Part shown: one piece after another, positions 17,584-28,021 of the stretch
Layout: each line of letters starts with the position of its first letter
How positions within the stretch are numbered: position 1 is the first letter of the stretch
From: Cryobacterium sp. Y11
GTDB lineage: Bacteria > Actinomycetota > Actinomycetes > Actinomycetales > Microbacteriaceae
Reading direction: 5' to 3'
DNA length: 64,000 nucleotides
Assembly: GCF_002929535.1 (NCBI RefSeq)
Contig: NZ_PJJO01000052.1
Location: forward strand, 62,001 to 126,000
Made by a program: the position numbers and the translations under genes
Notes under the pieces: model-generated
The model's database searches: none
Told to the model about the DNA's origin: nothing
The model's input: only the letters and a program-made list of their open reading frames with translations

Positions 17584-18336
17584 CTAGGCGAGGCGCTCGA
17601 GAACCGTGCCCTCGCGCATCCGCTCGACGCGCACGACGTGATCGCGCAGGTCGCGCACGCCGCGCGGGATGGCCAGTTCGGCGACATCCTGCCCCTTGGT
17701 CACCGCGTGCGACCGGGTCGGGTGACGGTAGTCGTCAATTGATACGAAGGTGTCGCGTCCGCGCGGCTCGTTGCTGTGGCGCTGCGCGAAACCGGAGTTG
17801 ATAGCGCTCAGCTCCATCTCGTCTTCGTGGGCGGCGACCATGCTCTTGGTGTTCAACGTGATCACGGTGTGGGCGTCATCCCGATAGGAGCGGGCGTTCA
17901 GCAGTTCCTGCAGAAACCGCGGCTGCAAGTGAAAGAACACGCGATCGTTCAGGGCGGCATACCACTCGGCGAGTGTCATATCTTCGAGGGCATCGTCGAG
18001 CGACGGCTCATGAATGGCTTTTTGATGACGGATGACCGCGGTGCCGAATTCTGCATGCTCCAGCACGCGCGACTCACCGCGCCGCTTACCTAGAATGGCT
18101 GCCTGTGGCGCACCCTGTTTGACTCCCCAGCGCGTAACGAGCGCGGTCGGACTGAGCAGCCCGTGGCGCTCGATGGCTGGCCAACTGCTATCCGCGGCTA
18201 CGTGGTAGAGCTCGGGGTAGAGACGGATCAGATCGCGGGAGCGCACCATTCGAGCGTACTCGTCGCTCGAGCGGCGCCGAGCCGCCAGATCTGTAGGGGT
18301 GTAGACCGATGTGGGTTGCCTCGCGAACGCGCCCAT
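17584..18336 (-). CDS. DUF7002-like protein
   Basis: A soluble protein of up to 250 residues; the ATG at 18249 (MVRSRDL) is an alternative start that removes a basic N-terminal extension. The key segment LIRLYPELYHVAADSSWPAIERHGLLSPTALV resembles the LYH...I..GLLS entry motif of DUF7002 and, more distantly, of DarT-like ADP-ribosyltransferase folds. The later segment DRVFFHLQP also fits such folds. Family function is not established, and my family name comes from memory of the motif. It is followed on the same strand side by intergenic repeats. Confidence 0.65.
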   Translation of the reverse strand: MGAFARQPTSVYTPTDLAARRRSSDEYARMVRSRDLIRLYPELYHVAADSSWPAIERHGLLSPTALVTRWGVKQGAPQAAILGKRRGESRVLEHAEFGTAVIRHQKAIHEPSLDDALEDMTLAEWYAALNDRVFFHLQPRFLQELLNARSYRDDAHTVITLNTKSMVAAHEDEMELSAINSGFAQRHSNEPRGRDTFVSIDDYRHPTRSHAVTKGQDVAELAIPRGVRDLRDHVVRVERMREGTVLERLA

Positions 18337-18422
18337 CCCGTCGGTCGAGCTCGCCGAGACCGCCAGAGTCCCAACGCAGGCGGTCTCAGGAACCCGCCCC
18401 TGATCGCGCTGACTTCGAGGAT

Positions 18423-18902
18423 TCAGTCAGTGAGATGCACCGTCGCGAGTACCGTGCGCCCGCTCGCCGCTGCGCGCGGGGCCATATCGACGAGTGCGAT
18501 TTGGGTCAGCAGGAACTCGTCTCCCGAGTGCACGCGTCCGTGCACTTTCACCGTGACGTGCGCCCGAAACTCAGGGCCAGAGAATGCCGGCTCGTTCGGG
18601 TCGGTGGCGAGCGGAAGCAGCGTCTCGACCAGCCGGTCGTGTATTCGCGTCAACGCGACGTTGTCCTCGATGACCGTCACGGGAATGTCGTGGCGACGGC
18701 CGAACAGCTCGTCCGCCCCGGCAACAACGGTGAGAGCGTCGAACCCGGCCAGCGCGGCGGCGGTGACCCGCGCGATTTCGGTGGGCGCAGCATCCGTTTG
18801 AAAGGGTGCGAGCACGGTGATGTGCAGCGGCCACTGGTCGACGGCGAAGCTCGCGCCGGTTTGCAGCGGCGTGAGCGGCAAAACGACAACGAGGCGGGGC
18901 AT
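18423..18902 (-). CDS. 2'-5' RNA ligase-like 2H phosphoesterase
   Basis: A 159-residue protein with the two HxT motifs of the 2H phosphoesterase superfamily: PLHITVL at about residue 26 and FRAHVTVK at about 113. These motifs form the active site of LigT/ThpR-like enzymes acting on 2'-5' or cyclic phosphodiester bonds. Length fits the family. It stands just upstream of the DUF7002-like gene on the same strand. Physiological substrate unknown. Confidence 0.8.
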   Translation of the reverse strand: MPRLVVVLPLTPLQTGASFAVDQWPLHITVLAPFQTDAAPTEIARVTAAALAGFDALTVVAGADELFGRRHDIPVTVIEDNVALTRIHDRLVETLLPLATDPNEPAFSGPEFRAHVTVKVHGRVHSGDEFLLTQIALVDMAPRAAASGRTVLATVHLTD

Positions 18903-19131
18903 ATGCTGAGCTTAGGCCGGGCCGGACTGCTCGGCCTGCCTGTCACAACTGCGGAGATTTTCGCCACGTCGACCGCAAATCCCTGGGCATGTGGGCACCC
19001 CTTCCGCAGGTCTGCACGCACCCCGCGAAGTTCCCGGTCGCAGGTCTTCTCAACGGCCTGACGAGTCGGCAATCTCCCGCGACCCGCCGCAAGGTGTAGC
19101 CGACCCGAACGCGGAGCGGTACAACTGAATC

Positions 19132-20796
19132 ATGACGAGTTCGCCCGTGATTCTCGGTCCGATGATGCGCTACGTCGACGACGTCTCAGCGAGCATCTGG
19201 TGTGAAACACGCGATGCCGGACGGGTGGTGGTGACCGCGGCTGGTCGCTCCTGGGCTGCGCACACCTTCGCCGTGCACGATCACCACTACGCCCTCGTGC
19301 ACGTCGATGGCCTGCCACCCAACTCGACCCTGCCGTATACGGTGGCGATCGATGGGACGCCGGTGTGGCCAGCGGAGCGCTCGGGCTTTCCGGCTTCGGT
19401 CATCGCGACGCTCGGCGACGGGCATCCGGTTCGCTTGTCGTTTGGATCCTGCCGCACCAGCGTTGGGCACGATGAAGGCGGCAACCGCACGCACGGCGTT
19501 GACGCTCTGCGTGCCTGCGCTCTGCGCCTGAGCTCGCCCGACAACGAGGTGCAGCGCCCTGACCTGATTCTCTTTCTGGGCGATCAGGTTTATGCCGACC
19601 TGACCACCGAGGAGATGCAAAAATTCATCCGGGCCCGGCGTGATATCACTCAGCCGCCAGGCAAGGAACTGGCCGACTACGAAGAATACGCGCACCTGTA
19701 TAGCCTCGCTTGGTCAGACGCGGCGAATCGCTGGCTACTCTCCACCGTGCCGACCGCGATGATTTTCGACGACCACGACATTCGCGACGACTGGAACACG
19801 TCGCAGAGCTGGAAGCGCCAGATGAACGCGACGACGTGGTGGCGGGGCCGAATAGTGGCCGGGTTAGCCTCGTACTGGGTCTATCAACATCTCGGAAACA
19901 TGTCACCCGCCGAACGAGCTAACGATGAAATCTGGCGCCTGATCGCTGCCCATGACGGCCCGGATGAACTCGACCTGAGCGCCGTGCTCGATGAATTCGC
20001 CGAACGTTGTGATCGCGATCCGACCAGCTACCGGTGGAGCTACTGCCGCGACCTGAACGATGTTCGACTGATCGTGGTCGACTCGCGCGCCGCCCGCGAG
20101 CTCGATCCCGCGCGGCGCGCATTGATCGACGAGCAAGAAACCGGCTGGCTCAACGAGCGGATGCGAGGCGGCTTTCGCCACCTTCTGATCGGTACCTCCC
20201 TGCCATTTCTGCTGCCCCCGGGGCTGCACCACCTGGAATCGTGGGATGAAGCCATTTCCGAAGGAGCCTGGGGAAAACCCGCTGCCTGGGTTGGCGAACG
20301 ACTTCGTCAGCTGGTCGACCTGGAACATTGGGGCGCCTTTCAGCGCAGCTTTCGCGCGGTGGCGAAGATGGCTACTGAGGTGGCAGACGGCCAACGCGGG
20401 ACGGCGCCAGCTACGGTGACGTTTTTGTCTGGTGACGTGCACTACTCCACCGTCTCCGAAGTTGAACGAACGTCGGGCAGCCGCATCGTGCAAGCCGTCT
20501 GCTCGCCGATCCGCAATCCACTCCCGGTGGCCATGCGATCGTTCTCTGCCGTGATGGCCTACGGGATTGCCACGCGGCTAAGCGCATTCCTCGCCCGCTC
20601 AGCCCGGGTTCCCTCGCCGCCGTTTCGTTGGGCTGGCATGAGGGGGCCCTGGTTTGACAACTGTCTGGCGAGCCTGGAGGACACCCCAGCCGGGCTCAGG
20701 CTCTGCTGGGAGAAGGGCGTTGTGCAGGGCGGCGATCAGCTGCATCCGCTTGTCGAAAATGTAGCGACAGTCGTCTTGGCGCCCCGGGCACCGTGA
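19132..20796 (+). CDS. PhoD-like phosphatase/phosphodiesterase
   Basis: A 554-residue metallophosphatase of the PhoD group. An N-terminal beta-sandwich domain (about 1-95) precedes the catalytic domain: FGSCRTSVG, LFLGDQVYADL, MIFDDHDIRDDWNTS and FLSGDVHYS are the metal-binding blocks. There is no signal peptide or Tat motif, so unlike secreted PhoD it is probably cytoplasmic. It likely hydrolyses phosphoesters with metal ions. Monocistronic; converges on the maltokinase-cap gene. Confidence 0.88.
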   Translation: MTSSPVILGPMMRYVDDVSASIWCETRDAGRVVVTAAGRSWAAHTFAVHDHHYALVHVDGLPPNSTLPYTVAIDGTPVWPAERSGFPASVIATLGDGHPVRLSFGSCRTSVGHDEGGNRTHGVDALRACALRLSSPDNEVQRPDLILFLGDQVYADLTTEEMQKFIRARRDITQPPGKELADYEEYAHLYSLAWSDAANRWLLSTVPTAMIFDDHDIRDDWNTSQSWKRQMNATTWWRGRIVAGLASYWVYQHLGNMSPAERANDEIWRLIAAHDGPDELDLSAVLDEFAERCDRDPTSYRWSYCRDLNDVRLIVVDSRAARELDPARRALIDEQETGWLNERMRGGFRHLLIGTSLPFLLPPGLHHLESWDEAISEGAWGKPAAWVGERLRQLVDLEHWGAFQRSFRAVAKMATEVADGQRGTAPATVTFLSGDVHYSTVSEVERTSGSRIVQAVCSPIRNPLPVAMRSFSAVMAYGIATRLSAFLARSARVPSPPFRWAGMRGPWFDNCLASLEDTPAGLRLCWEKGVVQGGDQLHPLVENVATVVLAPRAP

Positions 20797-20812
20797 GATG
20801 GGCGCGTAGGAG

Positions 20813-21466
20813 TTAGCCCGGCAGCACCGTGACCGTTGCGAGCAACTGGGGCGCGGATTGCTGCGGCCAGATACTGGTGAGGGTGGCGGCATTCTTCGTG
20901 TGTGCCGCCGTTGAGGTGCCGTCGAGTACCCGCACGACGGTTATGCGCAGCGCACCTGCCGTTGCGGTCGTGGTGCCCGCCGTCGAGGTGGTTTCGATTG
21001 TCGCAGCAAGTTCCGGAACTGGTGTTCCGGGAATGCCGTTGCCGCGCACGGCGGCGGTCGACGCGACCGGAATAAGGTCACCGTCGCGCTGCTCGAATTG
21101 GTCGGCCTCGTGCCCGCCGTTCAGGGCCACGGTCGCAACATTCGCCAGATAGATCGGGTCGCCGGTGGCGTCATAGATCCAGCGGTCCCCGAGCACGGAG
21201 TGCGACATGGTGCCGACGAGCCAGTCCTCGCCGCCATCGTGCGGTGCGCCGCGATAGGTCAGTGGAATCTGCAGCAGCGGCCCGGTGCCAAATCGCACCA
21301 GGAGTGTTTCGATGCCGACCTCACCATCGGGGTCGTCGAAGCGGAACGATGCGACTCGCTCGACGGCGGCCGCCGCGTCGCCGACGAACCACGGCTGCGT
21401 CGGTGCCCACGCGGCGATGAGCTCAGATTTGGAGGGCCGCAGAACGGCGTCGTACAGGAGTGCCAT
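20813..21466 (-). CDS. Maltokinase N-terminal cap-like (CG0192-type) protein
   Basis: A 217-residue protein starting with MALLYDAVLRPSKSELIAAW. It carries features of the cap domain that precedes the kinase in actinobacterial maltokinases (YRGAPHDGGEDWLVGTMSHSVLGDRWIYDATGDP). No kinase domain follows, as in stand-alone CG0192-like proteins. I start at 21466 because an upstream extension to 21514 is not family-like. Role probably in sugar phosphorylation complexes, unproven. Confidence 0.75.
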   Translation of the reverse strand: MALLYDAVLRPSKSELIAAWAPTQPWFVGDAAAAVERVASFRFDDPDGEVGIETLLVRFGTGPLLQIPLTYRGAPHDGGEDWLVGTMSHSVLGDRWIYDATGDPIYLANVATVALNGGHEADQFEQRDGDLIPVASTAAVRGNGIPGTPVPELAATIETTSTAGTTTATAGALRITVVRVLDGTSTAAHTKNAATLTSIWPQQSAPQLLATVTVLPG

Positions 21467-21578
21467 GCTCTCGATCGTAGGGGTCCTGGCGTCGTCTACA
21501 CGCCGATGCTGCACGCGACGGCTTGCCGCAGCGGCGCACGAAGCATCCGAAACGTGACAAGCTCACAAGCGTGGATAG

Positions 21579-22976
<1,398 letters not shown>

Positions 22977-23011
22977 CCGGGCACGCCACGGGGGAGGACC
23001 TGAGCAACGGC

Positions 23012-23989
23012 CTACGGCACGAGCAGAATCTTGCCCACGTGAGCGGATGTTTCCATCCGGCGATGCGCATCCGCTGCGTTCTCAAATGAGAATCGGCTGT
23101 CGACTACCGGTCGAAACTCACCCGACGTGATCCACGGCCAGATCGCCGACTCGAGCGACCGCATGATGGCGACCTTTTCGGCCAGGGACCGCGCGCGCAG
23201 GGTGGTGCCCCAGTAGCGGGCGCGCTTCTGCATAAGGCGGAACGGGTCGAATGTGGCCGGTTCGCCGCTCTGGTTGGCGAGCACCATGATGCGCCCGTTC
23301 ACTGCGACGGCCTCGATATTGCGGGCGGCGTATGAGCCGCCCATGATGTCGAGGATCACGTCGGCGCCGTTCCCATCGGTGGCATCCTGGATTTTGGCGA
23401 CGAAGTCCTGCTCGCGGTAGTTGATGAGAATCTCCGCTCCCAGGCTCGCGCAGGCGGCGAGTTTCTCGGCCGACCCGGCCGTCACGGCCACGTGGGCGTC
23501 CATCAGCCGGGCCAGCTGAATGGCAGTCGTACCGATTCCGCTGGCGCCGCCGTGCACGAGCAGGGTCTCGCCGGGCGCGAGTTCGGCGCTCATGAACACG
23601 TTCGACCACACCGTGGCCAGGGCTTCGGGCAGAGCGGCTGCGTCAATAAGGTCCATCGACAACGGCACCAGCAGGGCCAGGTCTTCGTGCACAACGGCCT
23701 GGGTGGCATACCCGCCGCCGGCGAGCAGCGCACACACCCGATCGCCCAGCCCGAACCGCGTCACGTCCTCACCCACCCCGGTGACCACGCCAGACACCTC
23801 AAGCCCCGGCCACTGCGGTGCATCGACCGGCGACGGGTAGCGGCCCTGCCGCTGCATGATGTCCGCGCGGTTCACTCCCGCCGCGGCCACCGCAATACGG
23901 ATGTCGTGGCTCCCGATCACGAGGCCGGGAACCGCTGTCAGGCTGAGTGCTTCTGGACCGCCGGGAGAATTTACGATAATTGCGCGCAT
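23012..23989 (-). CDS. NAD(P)H quinone oxidoreductase / zinc-less alcohol dehydrogenase family
   Basis: Medium-chain dehydrogenase of the quinone oxidoreductase (QOR/PIG3) group, 325 residues. It has the family landmarks GVNRADIMQRQGRYP, the central VHGGASGIGTTAIQLA nucleotide-binding motif and the C-terminal FSFENAADAHRRMET. The catalytic zinc ligands of true alcohol dehydrogenases are absent. It should reduce quinones or enones with NADPH. Single gene convergent with gdhA. Confidence 0.9.
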   Translation of the reverse strand: MRAIIVNSPGGPEALSLTAVPGLVIGSHDIRIAVAAAGVNRADIMQRQGRYPSPVDAPQWPGLEVSGVVTGVGEDVTRFGLGDRVCALLAGGGYATQAVVHEDLALLVPLSMDLIDAAALPEALATVWSNVFMSAELAPGETLLVHGGASGIGTTAIQLARLMDAHVAVTAGSAEKLAACASLGAEILINYREQDFVAKIQDATDGNGADVILDIMGGSYAARNIEAVAVNGRIMVLANQSGEPATFDPFRLMQKRARYWGTTLRARSLAEKVAIMRSLESAIWPWITSGEFRPVVDSRFSFENAADAHRRMETSAHVGKILLVP

Positions 23990-24047
23990 GCCCGCAGCTT
24001 ACGCTCGGGGTACGACACGGCGGCTCTGGCTGGCACCCGCGCTTCCG

Positions 24048-24542
24048 TTACGTGTTGACGATTCCCCTGGCGATACTGTGGGCGGCGCGGCGCAGCCACG
24101 GGTCGCCGTCGTGCGCCCAACGTTCCAGTGCAGCATCCGCTCGGGCACGATTGGGCCCGTTCAGACCCTGTACCAGGGGGAGCACCACGTCGAGAGTGAG
24201 CGGATCGGCGAGTTCTTGCAGTGCTGCTCCGCGTAAAAACCCCTCGATGCGGGTGAGGTCGGTGTTGTCGAGCCGGGTCACGTTCGTTTGCAGGAGCACG
24301 ATCGCCGCGAGCCGGCGCTCGAACACCGGCACCTTCCACAGTTCGGAGCTCAGCGCGGTCACCTCGTCGTGCGTCATGTTCTTATGCCGGCGGGCCAGGT
24401 CGCGGATGGTTCCCCGCACAGCACCCACCGATGCGCCATAAATTTCCAGGTCGCTGCCGATTCGCGCCTCGGTCTCCGCTGCGCGCTCCCAGGTTGCTTC
24501 GTTTTGGAGCGTGCGGTCCACGAAGTCGCCGGCATCGCTCAT
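24048..24542 (-). CDS. Short AlkD-like DNA alkylation repair protein
   Basis: A HEAT-repeat protein of about 164 residues (ATG at 24542; a GTG at 24563 would add 7). The segment VRGTIRDLARRHKNMTHDEVTALSSELWKVPVFERRLAAIVLL matches the helical repeats of AlkD-type alkylpurine glycosylases at their N-terminal part. Full AlkD proteins are usually ~220-240 residues, and here the sequence ends right after DGDPWLRRAAHSIARG, so the C-terminal repeats are missing. It may be a short variant or a 3'-truncated gene. Confidence 0.65.
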   Translation of the reverse strand: MSDAGDFVDRTLQNEATWERAAETEARIGSDLEIYGASVGAVRGTIRDLARRHKNMTHDEVTALSSELWKVPVFERRLAAIVLLQTNVTRLDNTDLTRIEGFLRGAALQELADPLTLDVVLPLVQGLNGPNRARADAALERWAHDGDPWLRRAAHSIARGIVNT

Positions 24543-24617
24543 CCGTCTAGTCTGCACCAGCACACGCGAGACGTCAGCCCGACGGTGCTGCGCACGGTGA
24601 GCCCGCGGTGGATTGAC

Positions 24618-26582
24618 TCAGACGTAGCTGCGTACTGCCACTGCGGCCAGGGTCTGAAGCGCCGCACGGGCGACGCCGTCCGTCTCGCGCAGGAACGTCG
24701 CATCCGCTCGGGGCATAGGGCTGATGACGGTGTCGCCGCGCGTGTCGCTCACCGGGATTCCCACGAGGTGTACGTTTCTGCTCGCGACCCCCTCGGCATC
24801 AATCAACCGGCTCGTGATTTGTTCAATATCAACCCCGCCGTCTGCGACGTCGATGCCGGCCCGCGAAATGCGATGATGCGCCCGCAGCACACCGGACGCG
24901 CTCAGTCCCGCGATAACCGGATCGTTCGTCACGGTCACATCATGAGAGTGCATCCAGGCGTCGATCAGCACGTGCGCGCGTACTTCTGACCCGTGAACCC
25001 GCGGCGATTGCGCCACAAACGCGCCGGCAGACACCCGAAGCGTCGACCCGGGACCGATGAAGTGCACGATACCGGCCTGCGCCAAAGCGAGCAGTTGGGC
25101 GCTGCGAAATGCCGGCGGTCCGCTACCCACCATGCCGCCGAACGCCAGAAAATCGCGGTGCGCGCGCCCGGCGAAACTGTCAGCGGTCGTGCCGTCAAAC
25201 GCGAGCAGTTTCGAAACCGTCTTGCGCGCAGACCCAAACACCCAGAGTGCCGCCTTGAGCTCGCTCGCCACCCCGAGGCCCGACTCGTGCAGGTCGGCGC
25301 TCAGGTAATCGGCTACCCAGGTGTCAAACGCCGCGGGGGAGTCGAAGCTGGCGCTCGCCGGGTTCATGGCGACGGCAAGATCGAACCGGTCGGTCGACAC
25401 GGGCACGAGTGCGGTCAGCCTCCCATCGAGCGTGTCGAGCGTGCCAGCGTCGAGCGCGCTGATCACCACGTCCAGCGGCACCCTAAACGCTTCGGGCCGT
25501 AGCTGATGCAGCGTGCGATACCAGGCCTCATGCGCGTCGAGCACGATGCGCGGCCACAAATCGCTGTCAAAATCAATCACAGCGGATGCCCGGAACGCCA
25601 GCAACCGGCTCAGCTGCGCTGCAGGCGGCAGCGCGCCATAAAGCGACTTCGCCCGGAACGGTACCCCGCGGCGTGACGTCACGTGCAACACGGGTTCGCG
25701 CCCGGAAGGTTCATAACTCAGGCCGTCACTGCCCGGTACAAAACGTCCGCCGCGGCCCTGGGTGAGCAGCATCATCGTGTCGAAGAACCCCATTCCGAGC
25801 CCGCGCACAATGACGGATTCCCCAGCCGGCACCGCAGAAAGGTCCTGGTCGATCGGGCTGTCGGGCCCTACCCACACGAACCGATCATCGCCCGTGGTGA
25901 GGCGCGCGAGTTCGGCATCGGCCGCCGTGTTCTGCCGCGCCAGCCAGCCGAGCGAGAGAATCACATCGTCCACTGCGAGCGTCTGCCCGGAATCCAGCTG
26001 AACGACCGGGCTGCCATCCACCAGTCGAACGCTCGTGGCCCGAGCGTCATGCCGCAGAACGGTCACCTCGGCCGGCAGCGCGCTAAGCGCGTAGGCGAGA
26101 ACCCAGGTGGAATAGGCGCCGTACAGCACCCGACTGGGGTGACTTTCCGGCCGCACGAGTGCCATCTCGTCGACGAGTTGTGGCCTCTCAAAAAGTACCG
26201 GCGGCAGGTCGACGGTGCCAAAGACCGATCGGCGCACCGGCGCAATCTGCTCGACCTCGTCCGAACGCATGCCGCGCAGCGCGTTCACCGCCAACAGGCA
26301 CCATTCGTACAGGTTCGGTCCGTCCACGACCGGACCGCTCATCGTCACAAACGAGTCAGTGAACAGCGTCACGGCGCCGGCGAGCGTGTTCATGCACAGG
26401 TCAAGGGTCTGGTCGGTGCGCCAGATGCGCCCCGCGCCGAGCTCGGCGTCGTCGACGAGGTGCAGCACCCACGGTTCTCCGGGCGAAAGCAGGGCGGTAT
26501 TGGCGGCCAATCGTTCGACGATTGACACGCCGCGTGGACCAACACCGACGAGGCACAACGAAGCGGGGCGAGAAAAAGGCAT
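24618..26582 (-). CDS. Large FAD/NAD(P)-binding protein
   Basis: A 654-residue protein with an N-terminal dinucleotide-binding motif (LVGVGPRGVSIVERLAAN) of the FAD-NAD(P)-binding family. It has further family segments (VLHLVDDAELGAGRIWRTDQ, VIVRGLGMGFFDTM) and a late GSGPPAFRSAQLLALAQAGIV block. It is divergent from the CMD/alkylhydroperoxidase/ABC importer operon, an arrangement I remember from KPN/Avi-type clusters. It probably oxidises or reduces the compound imported by that transporter, but the substrate is unknown. Confidence 0.78.
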   Translation of the reverse strand: MPFSRPASLCLVGVGPRGVSIVERLAANTALLSPGEPWVLHLVDDAELGAGRIWRTDQTLDLCMNTLAGAVTLFTDSFVTMSGPVVDGPNLYEWCLLAVNALRGMRSDEVEQIAPVRRSVFGTVDLPPVLFERPQLVDEMALVRPESHPSRVLYGAYSTWVLAYALSALPAEVTVLRHDARATSVRLVDGSPVVQLDSGQTLAVDDVILSLGWLARQNTAADAELARLTTGDDRFVWVGPDSPIDQDLSAVPAGESVIVRGLGMGFFDTMMLLTQGRGGRFVPGSDGLSYEPSGREPVLHVTSRRGVPFRAKSLYGALPPAAQLSRLLAFRASAVIDFDSDLWPRIVLDAHEAWYRTLHQLRPEAFRVPLDVVISALDAGTLDTLDGRLTALVPVSTDRFDLAVAMNPASASFDSPAAFDTWVADYLSADLHESGLGVASELKAALWVFGSARKTVSKLLAFDGTTADSFAGRAHRDFLAFGGMVGSGPPAFRSAQLLALAQAGIVHFIGPGSTLRVSAGAFVAQSPRVHGSEVRAHVLIDAWMHSHDVTVTNDPVIAGLSASGVLRAHHRISRAGIDVADGGVDIEQITSRLIDAEGVASRNVHLVGIPVSDTRGDTVISPMPRADATFLRETDGVARAALQTLAAVAVRSYV

Positions 26583-26742
26583 AGTAGATGTCTACCTCTT
26601 TCCTGGACCCGACGCACATTCACGGTGGCTCTCGAGCTGCGTGTGACGCCACAAGTCGTTCCGGCTCGGGTGGCCAGTGGACGCGTCTAGCGTGGGTATC
26701 GGAAGGCTGAAATTTACCGCCGACCGTCTGACTGGAGTACCC

Positions 26743-27345
26743 ATGACCATTCCTGACGTGCTCGACCGGGCACTCGATATCAGTATTGGCGACCGCCTCG
26801 ACCTCGTTCGCCGCGGTCGGCCCGCTACCCGCAGCAATGTTCAGCTCAGCTATCAGAGCATTTTCGAACCCGCGTTCACCGGCGCCCTGTCGGTGCCGGA
26901 ACGTTTCGCGGTAGCCGTCGTCGTCGTGCGGCTGCACGGTGACACCCCTCTCACCGCGCACTACGAGCAGCAATTCGCCGAAGCAGAGTCCCGCGCCGAG
27001 ATTATTCAGACGCTTCACGACGTAAGTGACTACGGCCGCACGAGCGGTCCGTTCGGCCAGTTTCGGGAGCCGGCACTGGCTCCCGAATCGACCGACGGCC
27101 CTCGCCTCGAGATCCGAAGCGGAGACCGGCAGGTGCTCGGCGACGAGCTGAGCGCCCTGCTCGAATACGCCCACCTTCTGGTCTTTCGTCCGCGGGAGAG
27201 TGCCCCCGCCGAACTGCAGAAACTGGTGGATGTCGGGTGGACCACCGGTGAGATCGTTGCCGTCGCTCAACTCGTCGCGTTTCTCAGCTTTCAGATTCGC
27301 GTGGCCGTTGGCCTCACTGTGCTCCGTTCCACCTGGAAGGACTGA
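26743..27345 (+). CDS. CMD domain protein, Avi_7170-like
   Basis: A 200-residue protein of the carboxymuconolactone-decarboxylase/AhpD-like fold (MTIPDVLDRALDISIGDRLDLVRRGR start; closing GWTTGEIVAVAQLVAFLSFQIRV). I place it in the family I remember as TIGR04029 (Avi_7170). No CxxC pair is visible, so it is not a peroxidase by itself. The start at 26743 has GGAG 5 bases upstream. It is followed after 2 bases by the alkylhydroperoxidase-domain gene, so the two probably form a hetero-complex. Confidence 0.75.
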   Translation: MTIPDVLDRALDISIGDRLDLVRRGRPATRSNVQLSYQSIFEPAFTGALSVPERFAVAVVVVRLHGDTPLTAHYEQQFAEAESRAEIIQTLHDVSDYGRTSGPFGQFREPALAPESTDGPRLEIRSGDRQVLGDELSALLEYAHLLVFRPRESAPAELQKLVDVGWTTGEIVAVAQLVAFLSFQIRVAVGLTVLRSTWKD

Positions 27346-27347
27346 TA

Positions 27348-27983
27348 ATGACGCCCCACACGGCCGACCTCGTCACCAGCTACCCCGATCTGCACCGCCC
27401 AGACGGGTTCACCCAGAACGGTCTCGGTTGGGTGCCCTGGCTCGAACCGCTTTCGCCTGCTGAATTCGAGGAGCGCCACTGGAACGGACTCGTCGATCGA
27501 GCCCGCGCCCAGATGCCCTACTTCGCCCTGCTCGCCCACGAACCAGAGATTCTCGCCGCCCGTACCCTCACCGACTTCGACATCTTCGGCAACGCCGACG
27601 GCGGTCTACCGCTGGCGGAACGCGAACTCGCCGCAGCGACCGTTTCACGGGTGAACGGATGCGTGTTCTGCGCCTCCGTTCACTCGCGCAACGCCACGAG
27701 ACTCTCCGGTCGCGGCGACGACGTGCAGGCGCTGCTCGATGAGGGCGTCACGGTCAGGACCGATGCCCGCTGGGACGCCCTGATTGAGGCCGCGCGAGCA
27801 CTCACCGTCACCCCGAACGAGTTCGGTCCCGCCCATATCGCCCGGCTCACCGAGTTGGGCCTGACCGATGTCGAGATTGCCGACGCCATCGCCGGCGCAG
27901 CGTTTTTCAACTGGGCCAACCGCTTGATGCTCTCCCTCGGCGAGCCAGAGGTGCCGGCGCCACGCCAACGCGCCACCCCGTAA
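27348..27983 (+). CDS. Alkylhydroperoxidase domain protein, Avi_7169-like
   Basis: A 211-residue AhpD-fold protein. The redox motif RVNGCVFCASVH gives Cys105, Cys108 and His112, the expected proton-relay arrangement of AhpD-like enzymes, preceded by acidic residues at 91-93. Family remembered as TIGR04030. Directly downstream of the CMD gene and upstream of a peptide-type solute-binding protein, so it likely acts on the imported substrate or on peroxide formed during its breakdown. Confidence 0.8.
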   Translation: MTPHTADLVTSYPDLHRPDGFTQNGLGWVPWLEPLSPAEFEERHWNGLVDRARAQMPYFALLAHEPEILAARTLTDFDIFGNADGGLPLAERELAAATVSRVNGCVFCASVHSRNATRLSGRGDDVQALLDEGVTVRTDARWDALIEAARALTVTPNEFGPAHIARLTELGLTDVEIADAIAGAAFFNWANRLMLSLGEPEVPAPRQRATP

Positions 27984-28021
27984 CTCCACCCCCGCATACC
28001 ACCTCACGGAAGCGATCCCGC

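Noticed and set aside
25683-26525. 280-codon plus-strand frame inside the FAD/NAD(P)-binding gene
   Set aside because: His/Arg-rich shadow with no start signal or domain.
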